Assembly: GCF_005239225.2 (NCBI RefSeq) | Contig: NC_133287.1 | Location: forward strand, 16,248,519-16,312,518 | Source: Populus alba | Lineage: Eukaryota > Streptophyta > Magnoliopsida > Malpighiales > Salicaceae | DNA length: 64,000 nucleotides | Direction of reading: 5' to 3' | Part shown: piece by piece, positions 55,561 through 64,000 of the stretch | Numbering within the stretch: the stretch's first letter is position 1 | How the letters are laid out: every line of letters begins with the position of its first letter | Translations under genes and position numbers: made by a program | The notes under the pieces: model-generated | What the model was told of the DNA's origin: nothing | Database searches by the model: none | The model's input: the letters and a program-made list of their open reading frames with translations, nothing else

Positions 55561-56873
55561 AAATCACACTTAAAACCAAGGATCCCCACTCTTTCTTCAA
55601 ATGACAAAACCATAAGTTAATTGTCGTAATGAACAGTTCTATGAGTTCATGTGCACAATATTCCTTATAATGTTGAGGCTGCGTGTTTTATTGTTTATGT
55701 TAATATGATTTTTTAGAATATAACTTTTTGTTTCATTAAAAAAATATATAACAAGCTTATTCAATTATCTGCACATAAATTATTATTTATAAAATAACTA
55801 TATTATCCAGTATAAGCAAATTAAGGACATATCTACGTAGGGGTCACTTTCTCTGTCGTTTCCTCACTCCTTCAAAAATCAGAATATTTTATTTTTGTTA
55901 TATGATAAAAACATTATCGAAGCCCATACACCTTTTGCTTTCTACCGTGCTTTTTCAAAAAGGTATAGGCTTTTTCTCTCACTTTCTCATAGACTTCTCT
56001 CGAGAACCAAATAGAATCACCACCATTAGCACTTCCTTATCTCCCTTACTCACTATCTTCCTATCTTTCTACATGATCGTATCGCATTTTTAAGAACATA
56101 AATCAAACACTAATAATTTTTTATTTCTCTTTCGATAAATAGATTAGAGAGAATGACTGAAAATGTGGAGGTTAAAGATGGAGGAAGGAAGAAATCCTTA
56201 TAATGTATTAATTCATTGAACCAAATCTTCTTCATCTTTAGAAAAAAAATATCACCGCGAGGATTTGGGCAAGTAAGAATTCTAATTCAAAAGCTTTTCG
56301 TCTCATAAAATTAATTATGATATTAACTTAATTGTAGACATATTCTTATTCTTAACTTAATACTATACATAGTGGGTTTACTTCAAATATATAATTGCAA
56401 TATGTCATGTTCAAAGTTTGGGATTTTATATTTTCCTTAAAAAATACATAAAATAAAGATGAGACATTTATTCAAAGCATCATTAAATATAAAGATGACA
56501 TTGTTTTCTCCAAAGATACATGAAGAAGACATAATGCCCAGTTTCTCACCTATGTTGTCACATCATATCTAGGTGAAATATTGCACTTGTATTGAAGCAT
56601 CTTTATGGTTTTGCGGGCTAATTCATGTTATTTGCATTTATCTTGGAGCATTTATTTGTATAGTTACATCTTGGTGGAGCATTTATTTGTATAATATTTA
56701 TTTGCCTAGTTTCCATCTTTTTTTTTGCAATAGAGACAAAAATATAGTTTACACCTTGGTTGGGATTATTTTGTTAGCTAGGTGGATTTATTTGTATTTG
56801 AACTTATATAGGTGTAAAAGCCTGAACCTAAGCCTCTGCAATTATATCTTTTTAGCTTAAACTCTAACATTGT
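55560..56873. other. Intergenic DNA, no gene supported
   Basis: ORFs at 55902-56093 and 56573-56860 are hydrophobic because of T-rich sequence and show no family motif. The repeated phrase 'ttggagcatttatttgtata' near 56643-56690 makes the second one look like low-complexity DNA. Confidence 0.4.
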
Positions 56874-57270
56874 TGTTGGGAAAAATATTAAGAATAAACT
56901 CAGTAGATCAAGTAATACATGATAAAAAGGAGAGAATCATTTAAAATTTTATGACAAAACACCAAAGAATTGGAACACCATATTTGAGTTGATTAATGCT
57001 CGTTTCATAATATGGTGGAAAGTGACCTTAATACCAAAAATGTGATCATCCCAGCACATTTATAAACAAGCCAACCAATCTACTAATATTGATAGTACAT
57101 CTTAATAATATATCAAAGAATATTTTCTAGTTATTATAAATCTCCTAAAATTTAGGAGATTTTATGTAAATCCCTGTAAATCATAAGGGTTTTTATTATA
57201 TATGCATGTTCACTCATAATATCAATAAAAATTATTAGAGATATTCATTACAAAACCTTTGTTTTTTACA
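56874..57270 (+). mobile_element. Copia-like LTR with adjacent primer-binding site
   Basis: It starts TGTTGGGAAAAAT and ends GTTTTTTACA, giving TG...CA ends over 397 bp. Directly after it, TGGTATCAATGTCG (57271-57284) matches the initiator-tRNA-Met primer-binding site typical of Copia elements (TGGTATCAGAGC) with few changes. Inside lies an inverted repeat around CTCCTAAAATTTAGGAG (57147-57163). Downstream DNA to about 57700 may be gag leader, but no gag or pol domain could be read and no 3' LTR is seen, so the element is truncated. Confidence 0.65.
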
Positions 57271-57984
57271 TGGTATCAATGTCGTCTCTAATTTCCTTTC
57301 TATTTAAATGGAAATGATATCCAATATATTAGTATTTTCATAATAAAAACTTGATGGCTTTTCAACCTAACAAATTCAACTCATGTTCAAGGAACCAATT
57401 TCATTTTAATATCACAAATTCTCATATGATAGTTTCTTTTTATATTGTATACAAATAAGAGGACCATGACCATGCCTAAGCAGTCCAAGGACTATAGAGA
57501 TAAGTTGTGGTCATCTATATTTGGTGTAAAAAATCCAACTGCTTAGTAAAACCTTAATCCAATATTTCTATTTTCTACTCTAGTTGAGTATTTTGTTTTT
57601 GGGGTTAGGTGATGAAGTCATGGAAAAACTTCATTAAAAAACATTGACTTTCCTTGTCTGATGAGATCTGAACACAAGTTATACTTATAAAACAAATCAA
57701 TCCTAAAACAAGAGATACTCTGATGTTTAAGTTAGTATTTAAGTTTTTTTTCCCAAGAAACAAGTGGCTACAATTGAAGAAGATGAAAATGATGTTTTTA
57801 TATAGAGAAGAGATATGTGTGTTCTTTGTCTTGTTGAATGTTCTTTGTGCAATTAAGAGATGGTAAGTATAGTGTTCTTGGATAAATAATCCTCTAGGAC
57901 TTTGTATCTCTCTCTCTCTCTCTCAAAATGAGAGAATATATAGCTTTAAAAATATTTAGAAAATTTCTAAGAAAAAATATTATT

Positions 57985-58464
57985 CTTGAATAGTATGATG
58001 TAAATAATATTATTCATGAATAGTAAAATAAGGTGAGACAAGGTAGCCCGATCAGGCCAAACCAAGGGAAGATAAGGGGAGGACTAAGAGAGAAAGGAGG
58101 GGTTGAAGCTTGGTCAAACCGAATATAGGGGCTCGGGACTCAATCTGAATGAGCTTTGCATAGTAAACATTATTCATATATAGTAAATATTATTCATGAA
58201 TAGTAAACAATACTTTACTAAGTTAAAGGATGAGAGAGAAATGTAGAAGAGAGAGAGGAAGGGATGGAGATTTGTTTGATCGAGTATGGAGACTTAGGAC
58301 TCGTTCTAAATGAGCTTTGCATAGTAAACGAGACTATATTGAGCTAAAGGATGAGAAAGAAATGTAGGATAACAAGAGAGAGAGAGAGGGGATGGGGTAG
58401 AGCTCAATTTGACCAAGTTTAGGGACTCAAGACTCATTCTGAACGAGTTTTGCATAGTAAGTTT
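57985..58464. repeat. Tandem repeat of about 130-160 bp around 'gagctttgcatagtaaac'
   Basis: Three units end with 'ggactcaatctgaatgagctttgcatagtaaac' (about 58136), 'ggactcgttctaaatgagctttgcatagtaaac' (about 58298) and 'agactcattctgaacgagttttgcatagtaag' (about 58430). Each is preceded by a purine-rich 'gagagagaggaagggatggg' tract. A short piece, 'aaacattacccatgaatagtaaa', continues at 60624 on the far side of the LTR, so the LTR inserted into this repeat. The minus ORF 58306-58509 is not a gene. Confidence 0.65.
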
Positions 58465-60621
58465 TGTACCTAACATCACGACGACCTTTAAAAATTTCGA
58501 TGCGAACAAAATAGATTTCTAGCATCTTGTTCTTAGATGGAAAAGGTCTTGTTTGAGTTCTCACCTAATAATATGGTTACTAAAAACCCTGATCAACAGA
58601 GATTATATGGTATGAGATAGGTTATGCAAAAGGAAAGATATTGTCACCCTTTAAGCGTCATACCTAAGGTAAGCTGTATTGTTGGTTCTGTCTTAAATTG
58701 TTAAGATTTTGTTGGTTTATGTTATAATGGTATGCTTATAATATTCCTAACTCTAGCGTTAATGAATATTTAATTACAAATATTTTCAACTCTAGTATTA
58801 GTAAGTAATATATAGCAAAAAAAAAAAAATATTATTCATGTCTTTAACGTTAATAAATAAATAAATAAAAAGAATTGAAATCAAAGAATTATATATAAAA
58901 TTTGAGCTAGGTCTAGCCTCCAAGCTGAGTTGGATTCAGTTGGATCCAGCTCATCCAGCTTGCTACAAGAACGATTTAATTATAATTGGATTCAGTTGGA
59001 TCCAGCTCATCAGCTTGATCACTAGCACAAGCTAGAACGTGATGGCTGCAAGCGTGCGTGAAATGTTCACCAGCTCATCAGCTTGATCACTAGCACAAGC
59101 TAGAACCGGATGGCTGCAAGCGTGCGTGAAATGTTCACGCAATCTTGCTACAAGAACGATTTAATTATAATTCACCTCAACAGTACCAAGTGAATTATAT
59201 TGCAAAGGAAGAGGAGCAGAGACTTAGCTCGTAGCTGTAGGAGACGGAGACGAAGTGAGAGTGACCGTTTCTGGCTGATCTGATGACACTTCTATGATGA
59301 ATGCAAAAGCCTTCTCCTCTGTTATTGCTTGTCTGGGTCTCTTCGTCCCTCTGAACAATGCTGAGAGCTTCACTTGAGATGCTCTGTCTCCAGTGTAGTC
59401 GCTGATGTAGACTGAAATTATTGTGCCTGACCAATGCTTCTTCTTCCTTTTCTCGTTTTTTTCGTTCTTTTTCTCTGCTTTTCTTTTTTCTGTTGGTTTC
59501 TTTTTCTGCTTTTATCTTATTTTCCCTGTCTCTCTCTTTCTTTCTGGTGCTCTCTGTTTCTGTCTATCTTCTGTGTTTTTCTCCTTCTCTCTGTGGTTTC
59601 TCCTTTTCTTCTAGTCTTCCCCCTGTGTTGTTCCTGTTATTTCGTTCGTTGCCCCCCTGTTCTCCCCTGTTCTTTCCTTTTCGTCTTCGCTCTGACCTGT
59701 GCGTCCTGTGTTGTTCCTGGTCCTTCTGTTCTTGTTTTTGTTCATCCAATGGTATTCTCTCCTCGTCCCTGTCTTTTTCCCCTTTTCTGTTTCCCATGGT
59801 TGTGGTCTTTATAGGGGAAGAGAATGCCCTTGCATGTGGTGATCGTGGAGACGATCACGGTTCAGCCGCGCTTGGTGCCCACTACTGGATTGTTGGTGGC
59901 ACATCGTGGAGGAGAAATACTGGCTTAAGACGTGACCATGATTTGCTACAGTTTTCTTGCGGTTTTCCTGCTGAATCGGTTTTCTCCGGGATGAAAGACA
60001 GAGATGATGAACAGTTATTCAAAACGGCCCCGTTTTCAACCGAAATGGACATTTTCAATTTGGCCCCTGAACGTCTAACATTTAACAATTGGGTCCCTAA
60101 TCAAGGAAAATCTCCTTTCTTTTAATTTTAGCCCTTCTTTTAATTTTAGCCCTGGATCAAATTGCAATAGAACCCCTAGATATTGGCACCATTTACAAAA
60201 CAGTCATTAGTTTTTAATTTAATCAATTCAGTTCTTAATTGACTCTTCAACTTTTAGTTCTTCAAAATTATCCCTATAAAAATCAATTAACCCCCTATAG
60301 TATCACTGCATATTCAATTTGGTCCTTGGACTTTAATTTCTTGTAATTTTGACCCAAATTAACCCCAAGCTTTGGTATTTCTACAATTAAGCCCTTGATT
60401 GCATTCATTAATTAAATCAAAGTTTAATTAAATCCCAAAACTTATCAATTCTTTTAATTTTTTACCAAATCAACTCCTAAATTTATAATTACATCCTTAT
60501 TAGTCTTCAAACTTTTAATATGTGGTGTCTTAACCCAATTCTCAAATTATTATTTTTTTCATTCATTTTTTTGTTATTTATTTATTTATTATTATTATTA
60601 TTCAAAAATTAGATTATAACA
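58465..60621 (+). mobile_element. Solo LTR (about 2.16 kb), copy 2
   Basis: Same family and orientation as 683-2748. It shares 'ggaaaaggtcttgtttgag', 'tatggttactaaaaaccct', 'gttggttctgtcttaaattgttaa', a pyrimidine-rich middle (59430-59810) and the end 'aaaaattagattataaca'. It has an internal 68-bp direct duplication at 59004-59139. The overlapping ORFs at 59421-60125 arise from the pyrimidine-rich tract and are not supported as genes. No internal retroviral coding is present. Confidence 0.6.
59004..59139. repeat. 68-bp tandem duplication inside the LTR
   Basis: 'agctcatcagcttgatcactagcacaagctagaac...gatggctgcaagcgtgcgtgaaatgttcac' occurs at 59004 and again at 59072 with two or three differences. 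The flanking phrase 'gctacaagaacgatttaattataatt' also recurs (58960 and 59147), indicating a larger nested duplication. Confidence 0.8.
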
Positions 60622-60659
60622 ATAAACATTACCCATGAATAGTAAATGAAATTATACTA

Positions 60660-60875
60660 ACATGTTTGGGAGTATAGTTGCGTTTGCTTTTCAAAGTGCT
60701 TTTCACTCAGAAAAAGTATGTCAATAATATATTTTTTATTTTTAAAAATTATTTTTGAGATCAGTAAATCAAAATGATTTGAAAAATATAACAAAACATA
60801 CTAATTCAAAGCAAAAAGAAAAAATTTTAAATTTTTTTAAAAACACTTTTGAAACATAGTGCCAAACACACCCTA
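60660..60875 (+). mobile_element. MITE-like element
   Basis: 'catgtttgggagtatagttgcgtttgcttttcaaagtgcttttcac' at the left and 'gaaacatagtgccaaacacaccctaag' at the right form imperfect inverted ends (TGTTTGG / CCAAACA). Same family as 25025-25250. Confidence 0.6.
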
Positions 60876-61394
60876 AGAAATGGAAGGAGATGGAGCTCAA
60901 TCAAGCAACAACCCAATTGAATGTGTTGGACTTGGTTGGGCCGTGACCCAACCAAGTCCTGTGGGACTTGATTGGGCCTTGGCCCAATCAAGCTTCTTGT
61001 TTTATTTTATTTTTTTGCTTCTTGTATTATCACTAGGTTTCTTCTTTCTCGATAAATTTAGGATTATAAGGGTATTTATTCCAGTAACTAGGTACAATGA
61101 CTACAGTTTCTTGTTTATAATGATATAATGCAAGAGGTTTAAATTATCCTACTTGTATAGTTGAAAGCAAATACAATATTTTAACTCAAACTCGATGAAT
61201 AACGAATAGAACCTACCTAAGGTTTTTATTAATACACCAGTATACATAACATTTATAATTTAAATATTTAATATTTAATGTGTGTGTGTGTCTCGAATAT
61301 GTATATATCTTTTTATTTTTTTTATTAATTAATAAATACTTCTTAAGTAATGAATATCTAAATGTTTCATAATATATCAGTGATTTGCCTATTT

Positions 61395-61575
61395 GGGAGT
61401 GTGGTTGCGATTGCTTTTCAAAGTGTTTTTCGTGCAGAAATACATCAAGATGATGTCTTTTTTATTTTTTTAAAAAATTATTTTTGAGATCAACACATCA
61501 AAACAATCCAAAACATATAAAGAAATTGAATTTTTATAAAACATGATTCGCACCGCGTTCTCAAATGTAAGTAAA
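61395..61575 (+). mobile_element. MITE-like element
   Basis: 'tttgggagtgtggttgcgattgcttttcaaagtgtttttcgtgcagaaatacatcaagatgatg' followed by 'tttttgagatcaacacatcaaaacaatcc'. The right end is near 'ccgcgttctcaaatg'. Confidence 0.6.
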
Positions 61576-61629
61576 AACAAACTAAGAGAGCTAGTTCATA
61601 AAGGTTTGGTTGCTATATGGGTCATGGGC

Positions 61630-63060
61630 TCAATAATTTTTTTATTGTAAAACCATTTTGTTATATTTTATAGAAAGTTATTAGCCTTAGTCTTTACGCT
61701 TTGCCGCGTGTTAAATATTTTTATTTTATTTTTGTAAAAGATAATGTTCAAATGCCAGAATAGAGTAAAGAAATGACATAAAAAAATTGGTCATGACAAA
61801 CTTATAACAATGGTAATTAAAGTCGAGCCAACCTGAGATATCAAATCAAATCCACGATCTAGATCATGAGATTAAAATAACTCGATAAGAAAATAAAGAG
61901 AATTATAATTTTTTTTTTAAAAAAAATCATATTAACTTTTCAAACTTGTGACCCTGATCATTAGATTCGAAGTATCTAATTTTGATAAATCATAAAGTCT
62001 AATTGACAATCAATCAAATATTGAAGGGTAAAATTAAAAAAAGAATTTTAATTATATAAAAAGATTAAAAAATAGCAATTAAAAAAATAAGAATCAAAAT
62101 TAAAATAAAAAAATAATTTTTTATATTTGATTAAATGGTGAAATTTAAAAGAGAAATCATTTTAGTAAAAGGAAAAAAAAATAATAAAAGAATGACGGTT
62201 ATAATTGACTTAAAAATAAAATCAATATTTTGATTGGAGAGTAAAATTGAAAAGAATAATAATTTTTAAAAAAAAACCAAGAAAAAACAATAAAAATCAA
62301 AAACAATAAGGACCAAATCAAAAAACATAATATTATTAATTTGAATTGAATGATGAAGTTGAAAACCAAAAAATTTTTTACAAAAAAGCCAAGGCAAAAA
62401 ATTAGAAATCCAAAGAATAAGGACCAAATCGAAGAATATAATATTTGATAAGTTGGGATTGATTGATGAAATTAAAAACAAATAAAATTTTTACAAAAGG
62501 ACTAGGACCTAACTTAAAAATCAAAAGAAAATGAACTAAAGTTGAAACATCAACAACCATGCAAGAGGGCCAAGTTGTAATTTTCAAATGAGAAGAGAGA
62601 AAATAAAAAGGTCTACCGGTGACAAATCAGACCACCACCAGAAACACATGTCACACTAGAAGAAAAAAGACACGGTAATACTTCCAACCACAAAATAGAA
62701 GGGCATTGTTGGATGCTAGGAGGCATTATACGAGCCGCCCAAAGCATGCTAGCAGCTCTAGATGCACCACACACGCACATTCTTTTTTTATTTTTTATTT
62801 AGTCAAATACCAAAATGTTCCTAAGCTAACTTTATAATTACAAAAAAAAAACCATTGTGAAAAGGCCAAGAAGCCGCTTGACTCTAGGTTTATTTTTTTT
62901 TCTTTTAAAGGTGCTTTCATTGTTTTATTGTGCATTTTAATTTTTAATTATTTTTTATATTTGGTCAAATATCAAATTACCCCTTAGTTGATATTATAAT
63001 AACAAAAAAAATTATTGTGAAAAAACTCCCCTGTCAAGTTTAATTTTTTTAGCTTTCAAT
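61630..63060 (+). repeat. AT-rich repeat family, copy 2
   Basis: Counterpart of 53880-55560. It has repeated 'aataaggaccaaatc...' and 'gattgatgaaattaaaaacaaataaaa' phrases (62030-62580), then 'accggtgacaaatcagaccaccaccagaaacacatgtcacactagaag' and 'ggcattatacgagccgcc'. ORFs on the minus strand (62266-62587) reflect these repeats. Confidence 0.55.
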
Positions 63061-63193
63061 AATATTTTGATTATTTCATAATGTAATTGAGATGAAAAAT
63101 AACTCATTTCCCATCTTTGAATTTTATAATAATTAATGACTCATGTAAAAATAATCATTCAAGTTAACAATGCAAAAAAACTGGAATGGAGCA

Positions 63194-63390
63194 CTTGAGG
63201 TCTTGACCCAGCGGTTGAAGGGACTTGTTTCCTTTCTCTGCATCCTGGGTTCAAATCTCATCGTGCACGCCTGTCACCTCTGCGGTGTCTTACATGCTCA
63301 CTGGGTTTGCAGGATGTTCGGTGAGCCGTGGGATTAGTCGTGGTGCGCATAATCTAGCCCGGACACCCACATAAATAAATAAAAAAAAAA
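63194..63390 (+). mobile_element. Complete tRNA-derived SINE with target-site duplications
   Basis: About 197 bp. An A-box-like 'cccagcggttga' lies at 63208-63219 and a B-box 'gggttcaaatct' at 63247-63258. The body ends 'agcccggacacccac' followed by a (AAAT)n/A-run tail. It is flanked by AACTGGAATGGAGCA (63179-63193) and AACTGGAATGGAACA (63391-63405), a 15-bp target-site duplication with one mismatch, so it inserted fairly recently. The family type fits SINEs of Salicaceae, but the name was not checked. The pol III boxes are intact enough that transcription is possible. Confidence 0.85.
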
Positions 63391-63839
63391 AACTGGAATG
63401 GAACAATATAATAGTGTTTGGTTAACATGTGTCAGATTTTTTTTTTTGAGAAATGACACGGTTAGAAGAAAATTTTTAGAAAAATAACATATATTTAAAA
63501 AATATATAAAAATAACATAGTTTGAAAAGAATCGCTATTCAAAAACGCGTTTAATGGCAATTGAAAATTACAGTTTTAATAATTGTGATATCTTATAAAA
63601 AAAATTATTCAGAATCACAATTTTAATATATGGCTTTCTATTATTATGAATGAGGGTGTGGGAGACAAGTACTCCTGCATGTTTTTAAAGGGAGCGGTAC
63701 ATATATAGCATCTCATATTTCCATGTGTCATCATTTTTTTCTTTACTCGAGTCTGATTTTTTTTATATATATATATTTAAAAAACATTATGCATGTGCAT
63801 GGATAAAAAAAAAAAAACATGTTTTATTACTGTTATTAT

Positions 63840-63985
63840 TTGAAAGTGTATTTATGTTTGTTTTTTAAAGTGTATTTTATATTGAAATATATTTAAATAA
63901 TATATTTTTTGAATTTTTTTTAAATTAATATATCAAAATAATTTAAAACATATAAAAAAATTAAATTGGTTAGAAAACGCAATTT
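63840..63985 (+). mobile_element. MITE-like element, degenerate, running to the window edge
   Basis: 'gaaagtgtatttatgtttgttttttaaagtgtattttatattgaaatatatttaaataatat' and 'aatatatcaaaataatttaaaacat' match the common family block. Confidence 0.4.
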
Positions 63986-64000
63986 CTCCAACCAATGTAT

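Noticed and set aside
56573..56860. 95-codon hydrophobic ORF, possible membrane protein
   Set aside because: It contains an internal repeat and T-rich low-complexity sequence; no supporting gene structure.
59421..60125. 234-codon plus-strand ORF rich in Ser/Phe/Leu
   Set aside because: It lies in the pyrimidine-rich core of a solo LTR; several frames are open there at once and no domain is recognisable.
683..60621. The two long LTRs as ends of a single 60-kb retrotransposon
   Set aside because: They are well diverged, nested in different host repeats, and the interval holds unrelated host genes rather than gag-pol.
63194..63270. A tRNA gene (A- and B-box present)
   Set aside because: No acceptor-stem pairing or anticodon arm was found; the A-tail and 15-bp target duplications show it is a SINE.

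Overview
The window reads as nuclear DNA of a woody eudicot, most probably Populus or another Salicaceae. It is very AT-rich, has plant-type GT-AG introns, dense MITE/SINE/LTR debris and slowly decaying low-complexity arrays. The genus is inferred from general familiarity with such repeats; no database was searched. Few genes are intact: a WD40 JINGUBANG-like gene (minus strand, 8849-10219), a seven-exon proteasome assembly chaperone 2 gene (plus strand, 21559-24365) and a cluster of four intronless CYP74 (probably CYP74C) genes at 35-52 kb. One of the four is frameshifted.

Layout. 1-5.4 kb: an F-box-associated pseudogene fragment, then a decayed CACTA transposon (minus strand) split by a solo LTR of about 2.07 kb. 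5.5-7.5 kb: an AT-rich tandem array. 7.5-8.2 kb: a unique sequence that recurs inverted at 26.2-26.7 kb. 8.8-10.4 kb: the WD40 gene and its promoter. 10.7-21 kb: MITEs, a Ty3/gypsy 3' remnant with a 47-bp repeat, a TRIM-like miniature retroelement, a SINE and arrays. 21.5-24.4 kb: the PAC2 gene. 24.7-30.4 kb: MITEs, SINE, minisatellites.

The central feature is a recent tandem duplication of about 11 kb (unit 1 about 31.09-42.29 kb; unit 2 about 42.45-52.96 kb). Each unit carries a piece of an OEP21 (chloroplast outer-envelope pore) pseudogene, a CACTA remnant, CYP74 gene a and CYP74 gene b. The OEP21 pseudogene keeps its introns. It lies inside a 2.23-kb segment (30464-32697) with hAT-like terminal inverted repeats and an 8-bp target-site duplication, inserted in a roughly 63-bp repeat array, so it looks like a gene-carrying (Pack-type) hAT element. 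The left breakpoint of the tandem duplication falls inside this element, and the junction between the units contains about 157 bp of out-of-order filler copied from its last exon, a sign of template switching.

The CYP74 genes encode cytosolic-looking enzymes of fatty-acid hydroperoxide (oxylipin) metabolism. Gene a keeps the I-helix Asn in both copies. Gene b has Ser there in both copies, and its unit-1 copy also has a net 2-base frameshift before the heme Cys. 53-64 kb is repeats: a foldback structure, two copies of an AT-rich repeat family, a Copia-like LTR with primer-binding site, a second solo LTR and a complete tRNA-type SINE with target-site duplications.
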